Of a stretch of 5,806 bases of DNA, positions 1 through 5,806 are shown piece by piece (position 1 is the first letter of the stretch; every line of letters begins with the position of its first letter). The position numbers and the translations under genes are program-made. The DNA comes from Bacteroidota bacterium (GTDB lineage Bacteria > Bacteroidota > Bacteroidia > Bacteroidales > VadinHA17). The notes under the pieces were generated by a model, which ran no database searches, was not told the origin of the DNA, and was given only the letters and a program-made list of their open reading frames with translations. Location of the stretch: assembly GCA_006227095.1 (NCBI GenBank), contig SBFZ01000053.1, forward strand, positions 1-5,806, read 5' to 3'.

Positions 1-1
1 C

Positions 2-1132
2 AAGCCAATTGAACGCAACCTGAGGAACCTCTTTTTCCTTAGGGGAGACAGTCCGTGGCTTACCCGCTACAATTACTTCGGTAAATCGGTTGCCCTGGTG
101 AATGCCCTGATATTTACAATACTGGGCTCGTTTGCCACAATGCTTATCCTGCTTCTTGTCATCCTGCTCAACAGGAGGAGGATGGAAAAGGAGGCAAAGC
201 TGAGACAGTACCTGCTTGAACAGTACCAGGCCCTCATCATTGATTACCTCTTTGGCAGCAGCGGTCCGGAGCCATTCAGGAAGATCGCTTCGGATGATTA
301 CCGCAGGCAGGTCCTTATCGATCAGATGATAGATGTCAGCGTGAACCTCAAGGGTGACTCACGGGAAAAGCTTATGAAGCTCTATATGGACCTGGAACTT
401 GACGGTGATTCAATGGCAAGGGCACGCAGCCGCCGCTGGCATAAAAAGATCAAGGGGTTCCGTGAGCTGGCCTTCATGGGTATCAGGGAAGGGAATGATG
501 AAATGCATAAGGTACTCAACTCCAGGAATGAGATACTGAGGATGGAAGCACAGATAGCACTTGTACGCCTCAGTGATACGGATCACTTTGAGTTCCTGTC
601 ACACCTTAAGAGACCCTTCTCACTCTGGGAACAGATCACCCTCCATGACCTGATCATCCAGCATAACATTCCGGTACCCGACTTCCAGAGGTGGCTGGTG
701 TCGGATAACCCGACGGTGGCAATGTTTGCCCTCAGGATGATAAGGGAGTTCAAACAGTATGAGGCTGAACCTGAAATAAGAAAGGTACTGCTTCACCGTG
801 ACCCCCGCGTCAGCAGGCTGGCGGTGGAGGTGGCTGGTGACCTCGGGATGAAAACCACCCTGGAGACCATGAAGCGGATGTACAAGTTCCAGGAATACAA
901 CAATTGCCTTGAGATAGTCAAATCAATGGGCAAGATGCCTGAAGTCTCAATGCTGGGCTTCCTTAAGCTTGTGCTGGACAAGGAGGATGATGTTCAGCTT
1001 CAGATAGAGGCTGTCAAAGCCATCGAGAACATGGGTGAGATTGGTGTCCAGGCCCTTGTAAAGGTGATGAAATCAGAGTATAAGAACTATAACATCATAG
1101 TCAGGCACGTGCTTGACCGCAGGATATACTGA
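2..1132 (+). CDS. Membrane-anchored HEAT-like repeat protein, 5' end outside window
   Basis: The frame is open from the left edge, so I annotate a 5'-partial gene. Its only conventional start inside the window is a GTG at 98, with no clear ribosome binding site; the 32 codons before it read like normal protein and the other two forward frames are closed there. Counting from that GTG (344 residues), residues 2-24 form one strong hydrophobic segment, followed by a basic NRRRMEKEAK stretch, which suggests a cytoplasmic remainder. The rest is almost all helix-forming, with HEAT/armadillo-like paired helices visible around residues 143-167, 203-258 and 294-324 (for example DPRVSRLAVEVAGDLG and DVQLQIEAVKAIENMG). 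No catalytic motif is seen. HEAT arrays usually act as protein-binding scaffolds. The stop lies 5 bases before the glycosyltransferase start, so a shared operon and a role as partner or regulator of that synthase are likely but inferred. The exact start is uncertain. Confidence 0.8.
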   Translation, partial: KPIERNLRNLFFLRGDSPWLTRYNYFGKSVALVNALIFTILGSFATMLILLLVILLNRRRMEKEAKLRQYLLEQYQALIIDYLFGSSGPEPFRKIASDDYRRQVLIDQMIDVSVNLKGDSREKLMKLYMDLELDGDSMARARSRRWHKKIKGFRELAFMGIREGNDEMHKVLNSRNEILRMEAQIALVRLSDTDHFEFLSHLKRPFSLWEQITLHDLIIQHNIPVPDFQRWLVSDNPTVAMFALRMIREFKQYEAEPEIRKVLLHRDPRVSRLAVEVAGDLGMKTTLETMKRMYKFQEYNNCLEIVKSMGKMPEVSMLGFLKLVLDKEDDVQLQIEAVKAIENMGEIGVQALVKVMKSEYKNYNIIVRHVLDRRIY

Positions 1133-1137
1133 ATACA

Positions 1138-2544
1138 ATGGGATTTATCTTCGCACATCTGATATTCTACCTGACCCTCGTACTCTTCGGGTCATACCTG
1201 CTGCTTGGCATACACTCGGCCCTGGCACTGAGGAAGTACCTGAGGAAGAACAGCTACGTAAACTACAACTCCCTCGTTCTCTCCCCGCTCAGCCCGAGGA
1301 TCACCATCATAGCTCCGGCTTTCAATGAGGGGAAGACTATCATAGATAACGTCCGCACCCTTCTTTCGCTATACTATAACAACTTTGAGGTGATCATCGT
1401 AAACGACGGCTCCACCGATGATACTTTTGAAAAGATCAGACAGTCTTATGAGCTTGTAAGGGTCAATTATTACTTTGATTACCGGATACCATGCGAGAGG
1501 ATAAGAGGGGTGTACCGGTCAAAGGATCCGGCTTACAACCGACTCACCGTCATCGACAAGAACAACGGAGGAAAGGCTGACTCACTCAATGCAGGGATAA
1601 ATATCAGCCGGAGCAACCTCATTGTTACCATTGATGCTGACTCAATCATCGAGCCTGATTCAATCCTCAAGCTGGTCAAACCCTTCCTTGAGGAAAAGGA
1701 GAAGAAGGTCATCGGGACCGGTGGCGTGATCCGTATTGTCAATTCATGTGACGTTGAGAGGGGTCATATACGCCAGATCAACCTGCCGAAGAAGTTCCTG
1801 CCACGGCTTCAGGTGCTCGACTATACCCGTGCATTCCTTCTGGGGCGGATGGCATGGAGCCACCTTGACGGGTTGATGCTCATATCAGGTGCAATGGGAA
1901 TGTTTGACCGTGAGACGGTCATCAGGGCAGGCGGGTATAACGTCAAGACCGTGGGAGAGGATATGGAACTGGTACTCAGGATGAGGCGCTACATGGCTGA
2001 ACACAAACAGAATTACGAGGTAACCTATATACCTGATCCCCTTTGCTGGACTGAGGTTCCGTCAGACCTGAGGTCAATGCGCAAGCAACGGACCAGGTGG
2101 ACAAGAGGACTGATCGAGTCGCTATGGTCACACCGGAAAATGATGCTCAATGCCCGATACGGAAGACTGGGGTTGCTTGGTTATCCATACTGGCTCCTGT
2201 TTGAATGGGCCGCACCCCTCATTGCATTCCTCGGCATAATCTATTCAATATACCTTGCCATCACGGGAGCACTGAACCTGCCTTTCTTCCTGCTCCTGTT
2301 CCTCTTCGTTTACAGCTTCGCGGTGAGCCTTACCACATGGGCTGTGCTCTTTGAGGAGATCACATTCCACAAGTATCCCCGGAAAAGAGATGTCCTGAGG
2401 CTCATTGGAACCGCCATGCTTGAACCGTTCTTCTACCCTGTGCATACCTATTTCGCCGTCAGGGGCAACCTTGAATCGCTCCGTGGCAAGAAAGGATGGG
2501 GAAAGGCTGAGAGAAGCGGATTTCAGAATAAGAAGAAGGCCTGA
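1138..2544 (+). CDS. Processive-type family 2 glycosyltransferase, multi-pass membrane protein
   Basis: This 468-residue protein has the complete signature of a membrane GT2 polymer synthase. An N-terminal membrane segment (about 5-30) precedes the GT-A domain, which starts at ITIIAPAFNE (55-64). The UDP-binding Asp is in VNDGST (D90), the metal-binding DAD is at 166-168 after a GGKADSLNAG loop, the catalytic GED is at 273-275, and the acceptor/product-channel QxxRW motif is Q317-R320-W321. Two or three membrane segments follow (about 345-405), with a further hydrophobic stretch near 423-442 and a basic tail. The order and length fit PgaC/IcaA (poly-N-acetylglucosamine) and hyaluronan-synthase-like enzymes, which use a UDP-sugar in the cytoplasm and extrude the chain. 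The sequence does not reveal which sugar is used, so no symbol is given. The ATG lies 5 bases after the HEAT gene stop, indicating co-transcription. No PgaD-like or PgaB-like gene is visible. Confidence 0.93.
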   Translation: MGFIFAHLIFYLTLVLFGSYLLLGIHSALALRKYLRKNSYVNYNSLVLSPLSPRITIIAPAFNEGKTIIDNVRTLLSLYYNNFEVIIVNDGSTDDTFEKIRQSYELVRVNYYFDYRIPCERIRGVYRSKDPAYNRLTVIDKNNGGKADSLNAGINISRSNLIVTIDADSIIEPDSILKLVKPFLEEKEKKVIGTGGVIRIVNSCDVERGHIRQINLPKKFLPRLQVLDYTRAFLLGRMAWSHLDGLMLISGAMGMFDRETVIRAGGYNVKTVGEDMELVLRMRRYMAEHKQNYEVTYIPDPLCWTEVPSDLRSMRKQRTRWTRGLIESLWSHRKMMLNARYGRLGLLGYPYWLLFEWAAPLIAFLGIIYSIYLAITGALNLPFFLLLFLFVYSFAVSLTTWAVLFEEITFHKYPRKRDVLRLIGTAMLEPFFYPVHTYFAVRGNLESLRGKKGWGKAERSGFQNKKKA

Positions 2545-2549
2545 TACCT

Positions 2550-2570
2550 GGCAGTAGGCAGTAGGCAGTA
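2550..2570 (+). repeat. Three tandem GGCAGTA heptamers
   Basis: Three perfect, contiguous copies of GGCAGTA begin 6 bases after the glycosyltransferase stop. A degenerate extra unit (GGCAGTT) lies at 2590-2596. The array is complementary, mostly through G-T pairs at the fifth base, to the opposed array at 2648-2679, so transcripts from either gene could fold it into a long imperfect hairpin. Similar heptameric tandem repeats are familiar between genes in Bacteroidota genomes, but their function is not settled. Confidence 0.85.
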
Positions 2571-2604
2571 GTGGAATATTCGGATAACAGGCAGTTAGTT
2601 AAAC

Positions 2605-2692
2605 TGATGCTGGTTGTTTCCTTAATTACCAGCCATTGTCAACACTTTTGCCTATTGCCTATTGGCTATTGCCTGTTGCTTTGCCAGCATCA
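2605..2692. repeat. Inverted repeat closing the convergent spacer, with an alternative small hairpin
   Basis: TGATGCTGG (2605-2613) is the exact reverse complement of CCAGCATCA (2684-2692); the second arm contains the stop codon of the minus-strand gene. The same left arm can instead form a 6-bp stem, GCTGGT (2609-2614) with ACCAGC (2628-2633), around a 13-base loop. The two foldings are mutually exclusive. Neither is followed by a T-run on either strand, so this is not a standard intrinsic terminator. It may help end transcription or stabilise 3' ends of the two convergent units, but chance is possible for arms this short. Confidence 0.4.
2648..2679 (-). repeat. Opposed TTGCCTA-type heptamer array
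   Basis: Four heptads, TTGCCTA, TTGCCTA, TTGGCTA and TTGCCTG, are followed by a partial TTGC. Read on the minus strand they are CAGGCAA, TAGCCAA and TAGGCAA units, the same family as the GGCAGTA copies at 2550-2570 but inverted. The array lies just past the stop of the minus-strand hydrolase gene, mirroring the other array just past the glycosyltransferase stop. Confidence 0.8.
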
Positions 2693-5407
2693 TTTCACAT
2701 AATCGGGAATCGCGGCGAGTCCCCCCTCAATGATATGAAGCGATGCCTTTTCGCGCTCTTCAGTAGGTGGAACGACTAGCCATTTCGGCCAGCTGTACCT
2801 CGAGGTTGAGTTTGTGACAACACCCCTGTGCCATACTGAAACAGCTATCCCGTCAGACTGGGCAGTAAGTATATCAAAGTTATATCCGCCATCGTAGGAT
2901 ACGGCTCCGTCATTGACTTTCATTTGCGTGGGATCAAAGAAATGGAGCATGGTCCACGGGAGTCTGACGCTTACCCTTCGGCCGTTCCAGGCCACTGCAG
3001 CCCTGTTCCCTTCAGTGAATGAGGCGGCATGTTCCAGGGGTACCTTCCCGATGTCATGATACGTAAGCTCAAAGCCGTCATTGGTCCATCGCATCAGCTT
3101 CCATGGTGCCCCGTCAGTTGTGGTGCTCCTGAATTGCTGCACCGGGTCCGTCAGGTTGAACCGTACAGTAAGGCCGTTCATGTCATATGCCTCGGTCACA
3201 TGATGCAGTGCAGTGTCATCTTCAAGTGAGAATGTAAGGAGGAATTCGGCCCTGTTGCCTGCAGTAATACCACCGGGAAGGGTTGACTCACCGGTATTGC
3301 CCAGGTATGTGTCAAATGCCACCATGAACTCATCCGTGGGAACCAGGTCTTCTGCTGTATTTATTTCAAGATAGAGGTATCCTTCGTCATGGGTTACCCT
3401 GACAGAGGTCAGGGGACCAGACGGCTGATCGGTCAGGTAAGAGACGAAATCAGGCCTGCTTTTCTGCTCAAAGGCAATCAATCCAAAGCACTGCTCGGGG
3501 GAAGTCTCATTGTGCCACAACTGCCTGGTGGGGATTGTCTCACCTCCGGTGCTGATACCGTATGCTTCCTGGTAGAGGACTATCCAGGTTCGCTTGAACC
3601 ATTCGTCCATCCATGCAAACATAAACCCTCCGGCACAACCGGCATCAAGCATATTATGCATCATCCTCATATTTTTCTCACCCTGCTGGATCTCCGAGTA
3701 TCCGCCGTGGTGCATGGAACTGTATGACTGATGTGCGCTGCCCCAGCTTGAGGGAACCCCAAACTCGGCTATCACCAGAGGCATGCTGCTGTAATGACTC
3801 TTCATGGCTGTAAGGTAACCGAGATAGCTGTTGGGACCCTGACTGTCACTATAGGTGAGATAGGAGGGCTCCTGGCTTATGAAATTGGGATAGTAGGGAT
3901 AGGCGTGGTAGCTGGCAAACAGGCCCGGTCCGCCGTTGCGGGTAATCCTGGTAATGTCAAATGAAGCCACATCCTCATCGGTAAATATTTCTGTGGGATG
4001 TTCCAGCGGGTCAAGTGTCGGCCAGCTCGAAAAACTCACCGGCCTGCTGACGGAATATTCATTCTCCTCGAATACAACCACGCGGTCAAGCATCTCTGCG
4101 ACAAATGCTTCCGAGGCGGTGCCCCCGCTGATGCTGAAACGGGTTCCGGAATAGGAGGTATTGCCGGGGTGGAACTTATTTGTCGAATCAATCTCCTGTG
4201 GTGCCACCTCACGGCCAATTATGAAACCGGCCGTCCATTGTGAGACATCTGTCCGGTAGACTCCATATGCTTTTCCATACCTGAAGGCAATGTCAGCATT
4301 TCCGTGAATGCAGTCGATCACCTCGGCAATCTCGTTACTGAATGCCTGGCGTCTGGCTATAAGATCATAGCTTGCCGGATCACTGCCATCCTCAATTTCC
4401 TCAAGCCAGATTCCCTGGAAAAGCAGAAGTGGCTTCTCTGGATGACGCTGGTTGTATTCTGCCAGCTTCTCATAAAAGACCGGAGGATGAAGGGTATAGA
4501 CCCTGAGCGTATTGAAACCGGCTTCTGCCATACGGCTGATCCACTTCTCATATGTTCCGGCGGTAATTGCATAGGCAATCTCTCCCGGGAAGTAGCCGGG
4601 TGGCGATGATCCGAGATTTACCCCTTTCAGGATCATCGGCTCGTAATCTTCATCAATAAAACGGGCAATGTAATTGCCGGCTACCGTAAAGGGCATTGCG
4701 TTGACTGCGGTAAGGACAAAGTCAATAACCGTATCTTTTTCCAGGGTAATATCAGTGAGTCTTACCGGGTAGTACCCCTGGGCTGTCACTTCAGCAGTAA
4801 CAGGGAACCTGAGTGCCGGTTCCTCCTGTGGTATGCCCGGAGGCAGCATCACTGGCTCAAGCACACTGCCTGATGCAAGTGACCCGGTGGAGGATGCTTT
4901 CACCAGCCTGCCGCTGTATGACCTCCCCCTGAATGCTATTGCGTAAATGTAAAGCCCGGCACTCATGGGGGCATTGTTCTGTCCGCAACCATCCCAAACA
5001 ACATTGTAGCTCCCGGCTTCAACATCAGGAAATACCATTACCCTTACCTTCTCCCCGGCGAGATTGTAGATGGTGAGCATAATATCTCCCGAGGTGTTGA
5101 TAATAAAGGGGATATTCACGCTGTTGTCAAACGGATTGGGGTATGGTGTGCCGGCGCTGAACTCCCCCGCCACGTCACTGTATGATCCGGTGATCATTAC
5201 CTTGTACCTCCCGTCAGTACCCGTTGATACCCTGAACTCCCTGGAATTCAAAAAGAAAGAAACCCTGGCATTCATAACCGGTGATCCTCCCCGGTCAGAT
5301 ACTGTACCGGTTACAGTTACATTTGCCGAATGGATGGGGACAATAAAAGCAATAAGGATTAAAGCGCTGATAAACAGACGTTTGTGGTGTGTAGTCAAAC
5401 TGATCAT
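2690..5407 (-). CDS. Secreted multidomain protein with clan GH-A-like glycoside hydrolase barrel
   Basis: The open frame reaches an ATG at 5455 (921 residues, numbering used here), but I prefer Met17 at 5407. From there KR plus a hydrophobic run (27-39) and IHSA form a signal peptide, cut near 44/45, and a promoter-like element lies between the two ATGs. Domains: a CnaB/carboxypeptidase-regulatory-like start (45-90); a FlgD/T9SS-like Ig module (about 96-187) with YPNPF, YNLAGEKV and AGLYIY; apparent completion of the first domain (215-250); then a TIM barrel (about 258-665) opening with LKGVNLG and FNTLRVYTLHPP. Its likely acid/base is E416 in GREV and its nucleophile E564 in IAEFG, the spacing expected of retaining clan GH-A enzymes such as GH72/Gas1-like or GH5/GH2-like barrels. 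Residues 680-895 form a beta-rich domain, perhaps carbohydrate-binding. The family and substrate are not identified. It converges on the glycosyltransferase gene, which suggests action on an exported polysaccharide. Confidence 0.85.
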   Translation of the reverse strand: MISLTTHHKRLFISALILIAFIVPIHSANVTVTGTVSDRGGSPVMNARVSFFLNSREFRVSTGTDGRYKVMITGSYSDVAGEFSAGTPYPNPFDNSVNIPFIINTSGDIMLTIYNLAGEKVRVMVFPDVEAGSYNVVWDGCGQNNAPMSAGLYIYAIAFRGRSYSGRLVKASSTGSLASGSVLEPVMLPPGIPQEEPALRFPVTAEVTAQGYYPVRLTDITLEKDTVIDFVLTAVNAMPFTVAGNYIARFIDEDYEPMILKGVNLGSSPPGYFPGEIAYAITAGTYEKWISRMAEAGFNTLRVYTLHPPVFYEKLAEYNQRHPEKPLLLFQGIWLEEIEDGSDPASYDLIARRQAFSNEIAEVIDCIHGNADIAFRYGKAYGVYRTDVSQWTAGFIIGREVAPQEIDSTNKFHPGNTSYSGTRFSISGGTASEAFVAEMLDRVVVFEENEYSVSRPVSFSSWPTLDPLEHPTEIFTDEDVASFDITRITRNGGPGLFASYHAYPYYPNFISQEPSYLTYSDSQGPNSYLGYLTAMKSHYSSMPLVIAEFGVPSSWGSAHQSYSSMHHGGYSEIQQGEKNMRMMHNMLDAGCAGGFMFAWMDEWFKRTWIVLYQEAYGISTGGETIPTRQLWHNETSPEQCFGLIAFEQKSRPDFVSYLTDQPSGPLTSVRVTHDEGYLYLEINTAEDLVPTDEFMVAFDTYLGNTGESTLPGGITAGNRAEFLLTFSLEDDTALHHVTEAYDMNGLTVRFNLTDPVQQFRSTTTDGAPWKLMRWTNDGFELTYHDIGKVPLEHAASFTEGNRAAVAWNGRRVSVRLPWTMLHFFDPTQMKVNDGAVSYDGGYNFDILTAQSDGIAVSVWHRGVVTNSTSRYSWPKWLVVPPTEEREKASLHIIEGGLAAIPDYVK

Positions 5408-5443
5408 TATGCAATAACCGTTGATTATGAATAGCTCCTCTTC

Positions 5444-5451
5444 CAAATGTA
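5444..5451 (-). promoter_or_regulatory. Candidate -7 promoter element for the secreted hydrolase gene
   Basis: Read on the minus strand, TACATTTG matches the Bacteroidota primary-sigma -7 consensus TAnnTTTG at every fixed base. Transcription would start near 5437, giving a leader of about 30 bases before the preferred ATG at 5407; that leader holds GAGGAG, though far from the ATG. The ATG at 5455 would fall upstream of the transcript. No TTG/TTTG -33 box is found at the usual distance, so the call rests on one element. Confidence 0.35.
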
Positions 5452-5466
5452 ACATAAAGGAGTGTT

Positions 5467-5482
5467 AAATTACCGGGAATTT
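5467..5482. promoter_or_regulatory. 16-bp near-palindrome between divergent genes, candidate operator
   Basis: AAATTACCGGGAATTT is a dyad in which seven of eight base pairs match (5472 against 5477 is the exception), centred at 5474/5475. It covers the place where a -33 box for the minus-strand gene would be and lies 18 bases before the -33-like TTTG of the plus-strand siaC gene. A dimeric regulator bound here could influence both. No second copy was noticed in the window, and no regulator gene is in view. Confidence 0.3.
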
Positions 5483-5500
5483 TTCAACATCAGCACAGGA

Positions 5501-5532
5501 TTTGTCTATATTGGAGGAAATCCATAAATTTA
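5501..5532 (+). promoter_or_regulatory. Candidate Bacteroidota-type promoter for siaC
   Basis: TTTG at 5501-5504 and TAAATTTA at 5525-5532 are separated by 20 bases. This fits the Bacteroidota pattern of a TTTG -33 box and a TAnnTTTG -7 box, with one mismatch at the last base. Initiation near 5539 would leave a leader of about 17 bases before the ATG at 5556. AAGGA at 5550-5554 is too close to the ATG to be a good Shine-Dalgarno site, which is not unusual in this phylum. Confidence 0.45.
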
Positions 5533-5555
5533 TACTCTGCTGCCGATTCAAGGAT

Positions 5556-5806
5556 ATGGAAAAAATTGAGATCAAGGAAACCTCAAAAACCCCGTCGGTA
5601 AATTTTGATCCTGAGCGGGGTCTGTTTGAGATGAGGGGTAAATCTATACCGGAAAACTCAAACAGTTTTTACGGTCCCCTTCTGCAGTATATTGAGAAGT
5701 ATGGCAGTAAGCCGGCAGAGAGGACGGTACTGAGTGTGAGGTTCGAATTCTTCAATACCAGCTCCTCAAACAGGATACACGCGCTTTTCAAGCGTTTCGA
5801 GAGGAT
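5556..5806 (+). CDS. siaC: SiaC-family (DUF1987) regulatory phosphoprotein, 3' end outside window
   Basis: The ATG at 5556 opens a frame that runs off the right edge after 83 full codons; family members are about 125 residues, so roughly a third is missing. The visible part is strongly family-like: an N-terminal MEKIEIKETSKTPSVNFDPE strand region, GKSIPENSNSFYGPLLQYI, a VLSVRFEFFNTSSSN strand and turn, and then the start of a helix. In Pseudomonas aeruginosa, SiaC is phosphorylated on Thr68 by the kinase SiaB and dephosphorylated by the phosphatase SiaA; unphosphorylated SiaC binds and activates the diguanylate cyclase SiaD, controlling aggregation and biofilm. Here the Thr of NTSSS is also residue 68. 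No signal peptide or membrane segment is seen, so it is cytosolic. In Bacteroidota the target may differ, because cyclic-di-GMP enzymes are uncommon there. SiaA/SiaB-like genes would be expected beyond the right edge. The symbol reflects family membership and not proven orthology. Confidence 0.88.
   Translation, partial: MEKIEIKETSKTPSVNFDPERGLFEMRGKSIPENSNSFYGPLLQYIEKYGSKPAERTVLSVRFEFFNTSSSNRIHALFKRFER

Noticed and set aside
793..2445. Minus-strand and alternate-frame open frames inside the HEAT and glycosyltransferase genes
   Set aside because: The opposite-strand or alternate-frame peptides have no family features, and the genes they overlap carry strong motifs.
1138..2544. Naming the glycosyltransferase pgaC or a hyaluronan synthase
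   Set aside because: The catalytic motifs are shared by many GT2 synthases, and no companion deacetylase, PgaD-like or precursor-sugar gene in the window decides the product.
2550..2679. Heptamer arrays as a CRISPR or a transposon end
   Set aside because: The units are only 7 bases, contiguous and without spacers. No transposase, target-site duplication or cas gene is present.
2545..2689. Rho-independent terminator between the convergent genes
   Set aside because: Inverted repeats exist, but none is GC-rich with an adjacent T-run on either strand, so a standard intrinsic terminator cannot be called.
3029..5417. Several plus-strand open frames of 66-115 codons opposite the large minus-strand gene
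   Set aside because: They lie wholly inside a well-supported coding gene, have no recognisable domains or ribosome binding sites, and read like antisense shadows.
5508..5521. GGAGG at 5513-5517 as the ribosome binding site of siaC
   Set aside because: It lies almost 40 bases before the ATG at 5556, and no in-frame start follows it at a suitable distance; it also falls between the two candidate promoter boxes.

Overview
The window looks like chromosomal DNA of a Bacteroidota bacterium, probably an environmental Bacteroidales/Marinilabiliales-type lineage. This rests on three things: a FlgD/type-IX-secretion-like Ig module in a secreted protein, promoter-like elements of the Bacteroidota form (TTTG and TAnnTTTG), and heptameric GGCARTA-type repeats between genes. 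It is a general impression and not a species call. Base composition looks moderate and even, and nothing points to a mobile element, prophage, CRISPR array or RNA gene.

Layout. (1) From the left edge to 2544, two plus-strand genes lie 5 bases apart and probably share an operon. The first is a membrane-anchored HEAT-like repeat protein whose reading frame is open to the window edge. The second is a processive-type family 2 glycosyltransferase with all expected catalytic motifs and several membrane segments (PgaC/IcaA/hyaluronan-synthase-like). (2) A 145-base convergent spacer, 2545-2689, carries three GGCAGTA heptamers at one end and an opposed TTGCCTA-type heptamer array at the other, plus short inverted repeats. 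(3) Minus strand, about 2690-5407: a large exported protein with a signal peptide, a CnaB/carboxypeptidase-regulatory-like domain that appears interrupted by a FlgD/T9SS-like Ig domain, a clan GH-A-like TIM barrel and a C-terminal beta-rich domain. (4) A divergent intergenic region of about 150 bases holds candidate promoters for both sides and a 16-bp near-palindrome. (5) From 5556 to the right edge, plus strand: the first 83 residues of a SiaC/DUF1987-family regulatory phosphoprotein, with the family phosphosite at Thr68.

Taken together this looks like part of an exopolysaccharide or cell-envelope glycan locus: a membrane synthase with a HEAT-repeat partner, a secreted glycan-active enzyme that could trim or remodel the product, and a SiaC-type partner-switch protein. 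SiaC controls biofilm formation and aggregation in Pseudomonas. The functional link between these genes is inferred from adjacency only. The polymer, the real substrate of the hydrolase, and whether SiaC controls either transcription unit cannot be read from this sequence.
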